Position numbers and translations under genes: made by a program. From G963665495 sp963667575 (GTDB taxonomy: Bacteria > Desulfobacterota > Desulfovibrionia > Desulfovibrionales > Desulfovibrionaceae): 64,000 nt of DNA. The stretch is from NCBI GenBank assembly GCA_963667575.2, contig CAXXHY010000001.1, forward strand, positions 137,282-201,281. The letters are read 5' to 3'. Of the stretch, positions 7,667 to 16,690 are shown piece after piece. The notes beneath the pieces were generated by a model. That model had not been told where the DNA came from. It searched no databases and saw nothing but the letters and a program-made list of their open reading frames with translations. The first letter of the stretch is position 1. Each line of letters starts with the position of its first letter.

Positions 7667-9175
7667 GTGAAGCGAAGTAAGATATTGATGGTTTTATTCT
7701 CCCTGGCGGTTCTATTGACCTTTTTCATTTCTCCGGGGATGTCGCACGCGTCCACTGACCAACCCGCCGGGCAACATGCCGCGGCCGCTGAGAGTCATGC
7801 CGACGCCGGACATGGTGGTGAGCATCATGGCGACGCCCCCCATCTGGATGGAGGACTGCTTTCGGCTCCCTGGGTCATTCCTTTTGCCTGCATGCTGCTT
7901 TCCATAGCCATCATGCCCCTGACACTGCCGCATTTCTGGCACCATCACTTCGGCAAGATATCGGTTTTCTGGGGCCTGGTTTTCATTGTTCCATTCATGA
8001 TTAAATTTGGATTTTCCCTGGCTTTGTACGAGTTGCTCCATACGCTGCTACTAGAATACATGCCATTCATTATTCTGCTCCTGGCCTTGTTTACCGTGGC
8101 AGGAGGCGTACGACTAACCGGTTCGCTGGTCGGTAAACCATCAGTCAATACCCTGGTTCTGTTCATCGGCACTGTTCTGGCCAGCTGGATGGGAACCACG
8201 GGTGCGGCCATGCTGTTGATCCGCCCCATAATCCGCGCCAATGCGCACCGTAAGTACAAAGTGCATACGGTTGTTTTTCTGATTTTTCTGGTTGCCAACA
8301 TCGGCGGCTCATTGACCCCCCTGGGTGATCCGCCTCTGTTCCTCGGCTTCCTGAAAGGCGTCTCCTTTTTCTGGACCACCAAACACCTGTTCATCCCCAT
8401 GTGCTTTGTGGCCAGCATTCTGTTGATCGCCTACTTCATCGTAGACACCATCCTGTACGCAAAAGAAGGCAAACCTGCCGCACCTGCCAATGACTCCGGA
8501 GAAAAGCTCGGCATCGAAGGCGGCATCAACCTGCTGCTGCTGGTCGGCGTTGTGGCATCCGTTCTCATGAGCGGCATGTGGAACTCTGGCGTTGAAATCA
8601 ACATCTACCATGTTCCGCTTTCTCTGCAGGATATTACCCGTGATGTCCTGTTGCTGCTCATTGCCGCACTTTCCATGAAACTTACAGATCCGCAGTCCCG
8701 AATCAAAAATGAATTCGACTGGTTTCCAATTATCGAAGTTGGCAAGTTGTTCTTTGGAATCTTTATTACCATGATTCCGGCCATCGCCATCCTCAAAGCC
8801 GGAGAAAACGGCGCACTGAAAGATGTCATCGCCATGGTTTTCCACCACGGCGAACCCGTCAACCATATGTTCTTCTGGTTGACCGGCGCTCTGTCCAGCT
8901 TCCTGGACAATGCGCCTACCTACGTTGTCTTCTTCAACACCGCCGGCGGCGATCCTGTCCATCTGATGACCGACATGTCTCACACACTGATGGCCATTTC
9001 CGCGGGCGCCGTATTCATGGGTGCCAATACCTACATCGGCAACGCGCCCAACTTCATGGTTCGTTCCATCGCCGAATCCCAGAACATCAAAATGCCCAGC
9101 TTCTTCGGCTACATGGCCTGGTCCGGCGGCATTCTGATTCCATTGTTCATCATCTCTACATTCGTGTTCTTCTAA
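7667..9175 (+). CDS. Na+/H+ antiporter, NhaD/arsenite-permease (ion transporter) superfamily
   Basis: A 502-residue polytopic membrane protein starting with GTG, ten bases after an ACGGAGG site. Residues 1-29 look like a cleavable signal peptide ending in SHA. A His-rich extracytoplasmic stretch follows (HGGEHHGDAPH, roughly residues 49-59), then about 12 hydrophobic segments. Family features are NIGGSLTPLGDPPLFLGFLKG and, in the second half, GALSSFLDNAPTYVVFFN and GANTYIGNAPNFMVR, the paired re-entrant motifs of NhaD-like and ArsB/CitMHS transporters. The inferred role is sodium/proton exchange. It is monocistronic with a strong terminator. Confidence 0.85.
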   Translation: MKRSKILMVLFSLAVLLTFFISPGMSHASTDQPAGQHAAAAESHADAGHGGEHHGDAPHLDGGLLSAPWVIPFACMLLSIAIMPLTLPHFWHHHFGKISVFWGLVFIVPFMIKFGFSLALYELLHTLLLEYMPFIILLLALFTVAGGVRLTGSLVGKPSVNTLVLFIGTVLASWMGTTGAAMLLIRPIIRANAHRKYKVHTVVFLIFLVANIGGSLTPLGDPPLFLGFLKGVSFFWTTKHLFIPMCFVASILLIAYFIVDTILYAKEGKPAAPANDSGEKLGIEGGINLLLLVGVVASVLMSGMWNSGVEINIYHVPLSLQDITRDVLLLLIAALSMKLTDPQSRIKNEFDWFPIIEVGKLFFGIFITMIPAIAILKAGENGALKDVIAMVFHHGEPVNHMFFWLTGALSSFLDNAPTYVVFFNTAGGDPVHLMTDMSHTLMAISAGAVFMGANTYIGNAPNFMVRSIAESQNIKMPSFFGYMAWSGGILIPLFIISTFVFF

Positions 9176-9199
9176 GTCGCGACTGTTTCGACTCAACCG

Positions 9200-9232
9200 C
9201 CCCCTTTCGTCCAAGACGAAAGGGGGTTTTTT
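9200..9232 (+). terminator. intrinsic terminator of the antiporter gene
   Basis: The stem CCCCCTTTCGT with ACGAAAGGGGG around a CCAAG loop is followed by six T. Confidence 0.9.
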
Positions 9233-9388
9233 ATGCAGATAGCTGCTCAAACTCCATTGGGCAGTCCCCATTTCAAATTGTGACTTCCTGCACTTCAGAC
9301 TCTTTTCCTGCTAAAGAACCTGTTACATCTCCCAAAAAACAATCGTAGTTTTTTTCTATATCTTCATTCTATATTTTGTATACTGCAC

Positions 9389-9416
9389 TTGACCATCATA
9401 TGCGGCAGAAGATACT
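9389..9416 (+). promoter_or_regulatory. possible promoter of the radical SAM activase gene
   Basis: TTGACC at 9389-9394 and GATACT at 9411-9416 with 16 bases between them, about 140 bases upstream of the ATG at 9560. The rest of the 9233-9559 gap holds no gene I can see. Confidence 0.35.
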
Positions 9417-9559
9417 AAAGTCTTCGGAGCTGAGCCTCCAACTGCATTGGCCTTCGGATATTCTCTCCGACAATTGCACAACAACGCAGTGACATTGACC
9501 ACTGTCATCAAAATCGGGTTAGCTGCACGTCCGATCCTACAAAAAAAGGATTACAAACT

Positions 9560-10573
9560 ATGCATTATGAGCCACGAATAGAACCAACCGATTTCAGAGC
9601 TGACATGGAGTGTAAAGGTATAGTTTATAAAATACAGCGCAATGCGGTGCACGATGGTCCTGGAACCCGTACGTCCGTGTTTCTCAAAGGCTGTTCACTC
9701 CAATGCGCATGGTGTTGCAATCCGGAAAGTCAGAAACTCGAGCCTGAAATAGCCGTGTACCCGTCGCAATGCACCGGTGTGGACCAGTGCGGCCAATGCC
9801 TTTCTGCCTGCCCCCTGGATGCCGACACACTGTTCATCCGCAATGATGCAGGCCAGATTTCAGCCATAAATCGCGAACTGTGCATCAATTGTTATGGCTG
9901 CACGGAACAATGCCCCACGGATGCCCTGACTATTATTGGCCAGGAAATGACAGTGGCCCAGGTAATGGAAGAAATCCTCAAGGACAAGGACCTGTTCAAG
10001 GAAACCAACGGCGGCGTGACCATCGGCGGTGGAGATCCCTTTATGCAGCCGAAATTCACCCTCGAACTGCTCAAGGCCTGCAAAAAAGCCAAAATTCATA
10101 CCGGAGTGGAATCCTCCCTGTGCGTGAACTGGGAAGATGTGGAGAAGGCCCTGGATTTCGTAGACTTTTTCATCACTGACATCAAATCCATGGATCCCGA
10201 ACAGCATCTGGCCCAAACCGGTGGAAATTTCGAACTGGCGCATGAAAATATCGGCAAGCTGGCCCGTGCCTACCGGGATACCTACATCCGCATTCCGCTG
10301 ATCCCAGGATTCAATGACAGCCCGGACAACATCAGCAAATCAAGCGTGTTCATAGATGAGGAATTCGGCATCAATCTGCTCAAAGTGCAAGTGCTGCAGT
10401 ACTACGAACAAGGTAAAGACAAATACGCGGCCCTGAACAGAGACTTTCCCCTTGCAGATCTGCAGCTGCCCGACGCGCAAACGTACGCGGCTTCTGTCGA
10501 ACAGGCTCTCAGCATCATCAAGGAACAGGGGCTTCCGTCCCAGACAGACCGACAGATCAGCGCCTGCGACTGA
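9560..10573 (+). CDS. glycyl-radical enzyme activating protein (radical SAM)
   Basis: A 337-residue PflA-family activase. The radical SAM cluster motif is C-x3-C-x2-C in LKGCSLQCAWC, preceded by HDGPGTRTSVF. Two extra ferredoxin-type clusters follow (CTGVDQCGQCLSAC and CINCYGCTEQC), as in activases for choline lyase, hydroxyphenylacetate decarboxylase and isethionate lyase. The usual SGGEP SAM-binding motif reads GGGDP. It would generate a glycyl radical on a partner enzyme, but no such partner is encoded in this window, so the substrate cannot be assigned. An AGGA site precedes the start. Confidence 0.88.
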   Translation: MHYEPRIEPTDFRADMECKGIVYKIQRNAVHDGPGTRTSVFLKGCSLQCAWCCNPESQKLEPEIAVYPSQCTGVDQCGQCLSACPLDADTLFIRNDAGQISAINRELCINCYGCTEQCPTDALTIIGQEMTVAQVMEEILKDKDLFKETNGGVTIGGGDPFMQPKFTLELLKACKKAKIHTGVESSLCVNWEDVEKALDFVDFFITDIKSMDPEQHLAQTGGNFELAHENIGKLARAYRDTYIRIPLIPGFNDSPDNISKSSVFIDEEFGINLLKVQVLQYYEQGKDKYAALNRDFPLADLQLPDAQTYAASVEQALSIIKEQGLPSQTDRQISACD

Positions 10574-10596
10574 TCTCCGGCCTCAAATACAACGCA

Positions 10597-10653
10597 AACA
10601 GCCTTTCCGGATACCATCCGCCAACCGCGCATGGTGTCGGAAAGGCTGTTTTT
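10597..10653 (+). terminator. long-stem intrinsic terminator
   Basis: A near-perfect stem of about 20 bp (AACAGCCTTTCCGGATACCAT pairing with the segment ending GGAAAGGCTGTT) followed by five T. It separates the activase gene from the convergent oligosaccharyltransferase gene. Confidence 0.85.
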
Positions 10654-10710
10654 CGAAGCCTCCGCGTGAAAAGCCATAGCCTGACTAAAGCCTTTTGATC
10701 TCCGCCCCCT

Positions 10711-12885
10711 TTACGGACGCACCAGCTCGTATACCCTGACATACGGCGCATTGTTCACCACCAGCTGAAACAAACTCTGCGCGGAATCAGCATTCCCCAG
10801 CAGCAACTGCATAAAATTGCTTTGATACAAGCGACGGTCGACCAGAAAATAGTTCTCCAGTTCCGGCAGCGCCACGAGACAATACGGGTTGTCAGCGTCA
10901 AACACGTACTCTGTGCCCTGAGTTTTCCAAAGCAGAATCCTTCCCACCTCCAACCGGGTTTCGGACAAAGGCGCATTGATACGACCATGTTGCAAATCAA
11001 TATCCACCGGACCTCTGAGCTGTTTGAAAAAACCCGGTTCGCCCATGGAGGCTCCCTGTTCGAGATTCCACCGGGAAAAATCAACAATGGTGGGCAGCAA
11101 AGGCAGTCCATCAAGTGACACGACAACAAATTGTCGTGCTTTGTCAGATACTTCTTGCCCAATGGTCGCAAAATTGCCAGCCAATTGCTGAGATTTTCGT
11201 GCGCCCAGTCTGTTGAAAGCCTCCCAGGGGTGAAAGCTGTTCAAGGCGCTGAAATGCATTACTGCGGACGCCGTATGCAATGAATCCGCCCCCAGCACTT
11301 TGGAAAGGAAATAAACGTATTCCGGCCCTTGACGTCCGGGGTCGGCAAAACTGTGCAAGCCGGAAAAAGCCGAAGCCGCATACCCGAAGTCCCACCAGGT
11401 CCAGATCATGGAAACGGGACGCGTATCAGCAGGAACCAATGTGCCGAGTTTGCGCAGGGCCTGGGCATGAGGGGAAGACAGCACGGATTCCGGAGGCGGA
11501 ATCCGCATCACGAGTGGCACGCATAACACCAGGGAAAGCAGCGCCCGTACAATCCAGCACGTCATTCTGCCATGATGCATGATCGGCAGGCGGCCAAGGA
11601 CCGCTTCGCCCCCCACCCCGACTCCCATGGCAACTGCCGGCACCGCGAACATGGACACCCGCGCCCCCAGAAAGGGCGCGCTCAATCCAAAGAGCAGCAG
11701 AGGCGTCAGCAGCAAGGCTTCGGGACGCCTCCCAACAAGCCAGAAAAATCCGCACACCCCGGCCAGAGCCACGCCGGCCCACGGATGCAGCAGGCCCAGC
11801 ACATGCGCGTATGATATCCGTTCGGACTCGGCAATGGTCGCGGTCATGGGCGGATATGCCGGAGGCATTATCTCGTCGGCATTCCCTTTGCCTGCCCCGT
11901 TGAGAGGCGTTGCGGCAAGATCCTTGGACTGCGCCCGGTGCAGATAGGATTCAGCTTCCTGGCCTATGGAGGAAAACAGGGCCAGGCCAGCCAGCAGCAG
12001 ACACAATACCGCCAGAAGCACCCTTTTACTCTGCCCCTTTGGATATAATACAGCGGGATATTTTTTCAGAAAAAACGCAAAGATGCAGGACAATACGATG
12101 CCTGGCCAGGAAAAACATACGCAAAGAGCGAACAGAATGAGTCGATAAAAAACTCTTGCAACGTCCTTTTTACGAAACCAGACCAGCACCAGGGCCAGAA
12201 AAATCATGACCGCATTGGAAACAGGCAGCAGGCGGTGCCAGTGCTGCATCCAGGCAATGGCGACACCAATGACGACAGGCAGAAAAAAAACAGATGTTAG
12301 CTTATTCCCCATGAACAGGAGCAAGGCCAGCGCCGTTACCAAAGGTAGAGACAGTAACAAAAAGTCCGTATCGTAATAGCCCAGGCCTGTCCGGCATAAA
12401 TACACCGGCGCCAATGTGGCCAGCAAACCGGCAACAAGGCCGGCCGCGGAATACCCGAGCATGCGGCAAAAAATGGCCGACAGCGGCCCCAATAAACTGG
12501 CGAGCAATGCGGGCAACAACCAGGCCGTATACGCAGGCGACAATCCTGTCAGGGAAGAAACAAGACGCAGAAGTTCGCTGGGAGCCAAAGTCGTGGCAGG
12601 ACCATTGCCCTGGCTGCCTGCCAACCAGTAATACGCGTCCGGAGTTGCCAAAAGGGGCTCACTGTTTTCCCCGGCAGCAGCGGTACGCATCTCGGGCGCA
12701 CTCCAGGCTGGCGCGGCAGACAAACGAACTCCCAGTCCGATTCCATACAGCAGCACAAGCAAAAGCATGAAACCTGCAAACGTTCTGCAAAAAGGATCTG
12801 CGGACGTGACACCGGACGAGGGAACAAACGCACCGGAAAATCCGGCGCCCCTGGCAGACGGTTGGCAAAAAACGGGTGATTTCAT
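10711..12885 (-). CDS. pglB: STT3/PglB-type oligosaccharyltransferase
   Basis: A 724-residue membrane enzyme that transfers a lipid-linked glycan onto Asn of exported proteins. About a dozen hydrophobic segments occupy residues 38-460, followed by a soluble periplasmic domain. Family motifs are in the right order: Asp83 in TPDAYYW (first acidic motif), YYDTD at 170-174 (second acidic motif), TIAE at 350-353 (the TIxE loop motif), a conserved Arg in LGARVSMF near 409, and WWDFG at 497-501, a variant of WWDYG that binds the acceptor sequon. Length matches bacterial PglB. It stands alone, with no glycosyltransferase cluster next to it. The start at 12885 has a weak ribosome binding site and could be later. 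Confidence 0.88.
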   Translation of the reverse strand: MKSPVFCQPSARGAGFSGAFVPSSGVTSADPFCRTFAGFMLLLVLLYGIGLGVRLSAAPAWSAPEMRTAAAGENSEPLLATPDAYYWLAGSQGNGPATTLAPSELLRLVSSLTGLSPAYTAWLLPALLASLLGPLSAIFCRMLGYSAAGLVAGLLATLAPVYLCRTGLGYYDTDFLLLSLPLVTALALLLFMGNKLTSVFFLPVVIGVAIAWMQHWHRLLPVSNAVMIFLALVLVWFRKKDVARVFYRLILFALCVCFSWPGIVLSCIFAFFLKKYPAVLYPKGQSKRVLLAVLCLLLAGLALFSSIGQEAESYLHRAQSKDLAATPLNGAGKGNADEIMPPAYPPMTATIAESERISYAHVLGLLHPWAGVALAGVCGFFWLVGRRPEALLLTPLLLFGLSAPFLGARVSMFAVPAVAMGVGVGGEAVLGRLPIMHHGRMTCWIVRALLSLVLCVPLVMRIPPPESVLSSPHAQALRKLGTLVPADTRPVSMIWTWWDFGYAASAFSGLHSFADPGRQGPEYVYFLSKVLGADSLHTASAVMHFSALNSFHPWEAFNRLGARKSQQLAGNFATIGQEVSDKARQFVVVSLDGLPLLPTIVDFSRWNLEQGASMGEPGFFKQLRGPVDIDLQHGRINAPLSETRLEVGRILLWKTQGTEYVFDADNPYCLVALPELENYFLVDRRLYQSNFMQLLLGNADSAQSLFQLVVNNAPYVRVYELVRP

Positions 12886-13052
12886 TTTGTATGCTCTGGA
12901 ATCACTGAATACTCCCCATCCATTCCCCTTGATCCTGGTGGCATATTACGCAAGCTTGTTGTATAAGGCGGCAAATGCATCAGACAATCCAAGTCTGCTG
13001 CACTTATGGATTTACAGGAGCTCCGACAACACTGACCTAAACACCGCTTGCC

Positions 13053-13646
13053 ATGAGACTACTTACACCGAAAAACAAACCTTACGTGCTCTTTCTGCTC
13101 TGGGTGGGAATTGTTTTAACGATTTCGCTCTGGCTTGTCCCCCCTCCGGAGATGCCGCACAATGTTCGCGTTGATTCGCGCACGGAAACTTGGAGACTTC
13201 CAAAAGCGAATGCCACCCTTGAGGTGGAAAGCTCGTATTCTCAAGTGGCCCCCTGGAATCTGTTTCATAACAAAACAGATCCAGCTGTGCTGGCAGCTGA
13301 GGAAGCCCGAAAAAGAGCGGAAGAACAGGCAAGACTTCAGCAACTTCAGGAAATCGAACGGCAGAAACAACTTCAGAAACCAAAGATTGTCTGGCGGCTG
13401 GACGGCGTCATCGCCATCGGTTCGGAAAAACTTGCGGTCATCGGTGCGGAAAAGGAACATCGCCAGTACAAGGCGGGGGACCTGCTTCCCAACGGGGAAC
13501 GCCTGCTCGAAGTTTCAACCGATCACATCCTGATCCAGGACGGAGAAACCCAGCGAAGCGTAAAACTGTTCGACCTCTCCAACAAGGCTCCTTCGCTGCT
13601 TCCTCCTCCGCCGCCCCCTCCGGGAACACCGCCGCCCAAGCAATAA
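13053..13646 (+). CDS. GspC/PilP-like inner-membrane protein
   Basis: A 197-residue protein with one N-terminal membrane helix (FLLWVGIVLTISLWLV), a short periplasmic segment containing APWNLFH, a charged coiled coil (EEARKRAEEQARLQQLQEIERQKQ), then a compact beta domain around IVWRLDGVIAIGSEKLAVIG and YKAGDLLPNGERLLEVSTDHI, and a proline tail. The beta domain resembles the homology region of GspC or PilP, which link inner- and outer-membrane parts of type II secretion or type IV pili. No other secretion gene is nearby, so it may be an orphan. It is divergent from pglB. Confidence 0.6.
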   Translation: MRLLTPKNKPYVLFLLWVGIVLTISLWLVPPPEMPHNVRVDSRTETWRLPKANATLEVESSYSQVAPWNLFHNKTDPAVLAAEEARKRAEEQARLQQLQEIERQKQLQKPKIVWRLDGVIAIGSEKLAVIGAEKEHRQYKAGDLLPNGERLLEVSTDHILIQDGETQRSVKLFDLSNKAPSLLPPPPPPPGTPPPKQ

Positions 13647-13672
13647 ATCAGGCTTCTGCCTTGTTAAACAAC

Positions 13673-13713
13673 AAAAAAACTCCCCCGCTTTTGTCCAAAA
13701 GCGGGGGAGTTTC
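13673..13713 (-). terminator. terminator of the chemotaxis operon
   Basis: A perfect 14-bp stem ACTCCCCCGCTTTT/AAAAGCGGGGGAGT with a GTCC loop. On the minus strand it is followed by seven T, so it ends the cheA transcript. On the plus strand only TTTCC follows, giving weaker termination for the GspC-like gene. Confidence 0.9.
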
Positions 13714-13730
13714 CGTTTGAGAGCAAGTTG

Positions 13731-16670
13731 TCAAATGGCTTTGGAGGTCGCCATAAGGTAAATTTCATGTGGGTCAAGAATCAGAACGACACTGCCGTCA
13801 CCCATGATTGTGGCGCCGGAAAGGCCTCGTTGATCGCCAAGATATTCTCCAAGCGATTTAATAACGATTTCCTGGCGTTCCAACAGCCTGTCCACGACAA
13901 TTCCCAAGCGGCGGTCGTTATCATGAATGACCAGAACCGAAAGAATCTCATCCGGCGGATCTTTGGGCATCATGCCGAGCAACTCCCGCAGGTCCACAAT
14001 TCCCAGAACCTCGCCGCGGAGAGTGACCGCCTTGCGATTGTTGACATCGGTGAGTTTGGTAGCCTCGATCTTGGTGGTTTCGGAAACAGCGTCCAGCGGA
14101 ATGGCGAACAACTGCCCTTCCACTTTGACCATCAGGGCGTCGATAATCGCCAGGGTCAGGGGCAGCACCAAGGTAAATTTGGTTCCCTTGCCCACGTCAG
14201 AGTGAATATTCACACTGCCTTTGAGATTCTTGATGTTGGTACGGACAACGTCCATGCCCACGCCACGTCCGGAAATGTCCGTAATCTTTTCAGCGCCTGA
14301 AAAACCAGGGGCGAAAATCAGCTCCATGGCTTCACGGTCATCAAGGTTCTTGGCTTCGTCGGCAGTGATAATGCCTTTGCGTACGCCGACTTCCCGCATT
14401 TTTTCCGGATCAATGCCCTTGCCGTCATCTTCGACTTCAATGGCAACGGAATTTCCCCGGTGATAGGCGCGCAGCCAGACAGTACCTTTGGGATTCTTGT
14501 TTGCAGCGGTACGAACCTCTTCCACCTCGATGCCATGGTCCACGGAATTACGGATCAAGTGAACCAGCGGATCGCCGATGACTTCAACAACACTCTTATC
14601 CAGTTCGGTCTCTTCACCTTCGGTGATCAGCTCGACCTGCTTGCCGCTTTTGCGGCTCAAATCTCGAACCAAACGGGGAAAGCGGGAAAAAACCGTCTGC
14701 ACGGGCACCATACGCACCTTCATGATCGTATCCTGCAGATCATCGGAAATACGGGCCATGGCGTAGGTGGTTTCTGTCAGATTGTGGGCAATGACGCTCA
14801 CATCGGCGTTTTCGTCCTCAAGGTTGCGGGCCAGCATGGCAAACCGGTTTCGGTTGATGATCAACTCACCGATGAGGTTCATGAGATGGTCCAGCTTTTC
14901 ATGGTCCACACGGATGGTGGAGGAAACCTTGGGTTTGCTCTGTGCGCCACCGCCCTGAGCCGGCGGAGCGGCAGGCTTGGCCGGAGGTTTGGGAGCCGCA
15001 GGCGCGGGCTTTGGTGCTGGTTTGGGCTCGGGTTTGGGAGCTGCGGCCGCAGGTTTGGGAGCAGCTTTGGCCTCTGCCTTTTGTTCCGGTTTCGGAGCGG
15101 CTTGCGCCTTTTGTTCCGGTTTCGGTTCGGACTTTGCGTCGGCTTTGGTCTCTGCGGCAGGAGCCGGGGCTTTCGCCTCTTCCGTCTTTTCAGGCTGAGC
15201 GGCTGCGGCCTCATCCTTGGCCGGAGCTTTCATGGCATCCTTGAGGCCGGCAATTTCCTTGTCCACCATATCCCGGATGATCGAACATTCCTGACGCAGG
15301 ATGTCCAGCATGGCATCAAAAGGAAGGCCTGAGGACCGCGCCTGGTCAACGAGCTGTGACGTACGCTGCGCATAGACCTTTACCTCCTCCATTCCCATGT
15401 ACGCGGAGGAGTTTTGCACGGTTACCAGCGAACGGTACAAACCGTCTACAAAGTCAGACTGATCACTGTTTTCTCCGAGCTCTTTAAGGGCGATATCAAT
15501 ATTCTGGAACTGCTGCCGGATAGTTCCTTCAAAAATTCCGATATCCTCGGGATCAACATCCAGATCATCGATGGGAGCATCCTCGGCCGCTACCGGAGCG
15601 CTCTCTTTCTGGGCCGCTGGCTCGGGAGCAGCCTCCGGCTCAGGTTCAGCCGCAGGTTCGGGATCCGGCACCCCTTCTTCAACCGCTTTTTGCAGGCGAT
15701 CAACAAGCCGCTTGGTTTCAAAAGGGGTCACATCACCACTCTCGGCGTCAATCCTATTAACCAGGGCCTCAATGGTATCCACAGCAGAAAGCAACAGGTC
15801 TATCATGCCGTGGCTGGAAGGCAATTCCCCTTTGCGCACCTTGTTCAGCAGGGTTTCCGCCTCATGTGTCAGCCCGTTGAGTTCCTTGAAGCCGATGATG
15901 CCGCTGTTGCCTTTGAGGTTATGAAAATAACGAAAAGTATCGTTGACAAGTTCGCCGCCCTTGTTGGGATCCTGTTCGAGCTGCAGAAGCGAATCGTTGA
16001 GATTGGCGATATTATCTACGGCTTCTTCGAGAAAATCATTGAGGTGGCCTTCGCCAAAGGTCGTGAGCTTGTAGGTTTCCAGGTCGACAAGAGGTTCATC
16101 GTCCGCCTCTTTGGATTTATCCGGATCGTCCGAATTGTCCTCGCTATTCCCGGATTCTTCGCCAGCAGCTTCCACTTCGGCAGTTTCGCCTTCCTCGTTT
16201 TCCGGTTCTGCAGAAGCTTCCTCGGCAGGCTCGGATGGTTCCGGCGCGGCTGGACTGGCTTCGGCCAGCTTTCCGCCCCCTTCGAGCAAGGCGTCCAGGG
16301 TCTGGACGATGGGTTCTATATCGACATCCCCCTCAGTGCCCGTGGCTTCCAGATTATCAACCATCTGGCGCAAAGCATCTGTGGAAGTCAGGATGACGTC
16401 CATTATTTCCGGCGTCGCAGGCATGGCTCCTTTGCGCAGTTCTTCCATGATGTTTTCCGCGCGGTGAGCCAATCGGTTGATGATATTTAAACCAAGAAAA
16501 CCAGATGCCCCTTTCAGCGAATGCATGGGCCTGAAAATTTCATTGAGGAGAGCCAGGTTGTCGGGACTCTTTTCGAGTTCCAACAGATTCGGCTCAATCG
16601 TCTCAAGATGCTCTTTGGCCTCTATGACAAAATCCGCAAATATTTCAGGATCATTGAAATCCTGGCTCAT
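13731..16670 (-). CDS. cheA: chemotaxis histidine kinase CheA
   Basis: A 979-residue kinase, longer than typical CheA (about 650-700). There are three HPt-like domains: the first with His50 in MHSLKGASGFLG, the second with His250 in FHNLKGNSGIIG, and a third around 385-490 whose equivalent sequence LYRSLVTVQNSSAYMG lacks the histidine. Acidic and Ala/Pro/Lys-rich linkers follow, then the dimerisation helix (DHLMNLIGELIINRNRF), the ATPase domain (LVHLIRNSVDHGIE, DDGKGID, GRGVGMDVV) and a C-terminal CheW-like domain. It is the last gene of the che operon, 20 bases after cheY. Confidence 0.96.
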   Translation of the reverse strand: MSQDFNDPEIFADFVIEAKEHLETIEPNLLELEKSPDNLALLNEIFRPMHSLKGASGFLGLNIINRLAHRAENIMEELRKGAMPATPEIMDVILTSTDALRQMVDNLEATGTEGDVDIEPIVQTLDALLEGGGKLAEASPAAPEPSEPAEEASAEPENEEGETAEVEAAGEESGNSEDNSDDPDKSKEADDEPLVDLETYKLTTFGEGHLNDFLEEAVDNIANLNDSLLQLEQDPNKGGELVNDTFRYFHNLKGNSGIIGFKELNGLTHEAETLLNKVRKGELPSSHGMIDLLLSAVDTIEALVNRIDAESGDVTPFETKRLVDRLQKAVEEGVPDPEPAAEPEPEAAPEPAAQKESAPVAAEDAPIDDLDVDPEDIGIFEGTIRQQFQNIDIALKELGENSDQSDFVDGLYRSLVTVQNSSAYMGMEEVKVYAQRTSQLVDQARSSGLPFDAMLDILRQECSIIRDMVDKEIAGLKDAMKAPAKDEAAAAQPEKTEEAKAPAPAAETKADAKSEPKPEQKAQAAPKPEQKAEAKAAPKPAAAAPKPEPKPAPKPAPAAPKPPAKPAAPPAQGGGAQSKPKVSSTIRVDHEKLDHLMNLIGELIINRNRFAMLARNLEDENADVSVIAHNLTETTYAMARISDDLQDTIMKVRMVPVQTVFSRFPRLVRDLSRKSGKQVELITEGEETELDKSVVEVIGDPLVHLIRNSVDHGIEVEEVRTAANKNPKGTVWLRAYHRGNSVAIEVEDDGKGIDPEKMREVGVRKGIITADEAKNLDDREAMELIFAPGFSGAEKITDISGRGVGMDVVRTNIKNLKGSVNIHSDVGKGTKFTLVLPLTLAIIDALMVKVEGQLFAIPLDAVSETTKIEATKLTDVNNRKAVTLRGEVLGIVDLRELLGMMPKDPPDEILSVLVIHDNDRRLGIVVDRLLERQEIVIKSLGEYLGDQRGLSGATIMGDGSVVLILDPHEIYLMATSKAI

Positions 16671-16690
16671 AATCTCACCTTCGTCCTGCG

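Noticed and set aside
12767..13174. 135-codon plus-strand frame
   Set aside because: It lies antisense to the pglB start and overlaps the GspC-like gene in another frame; no family pattern.
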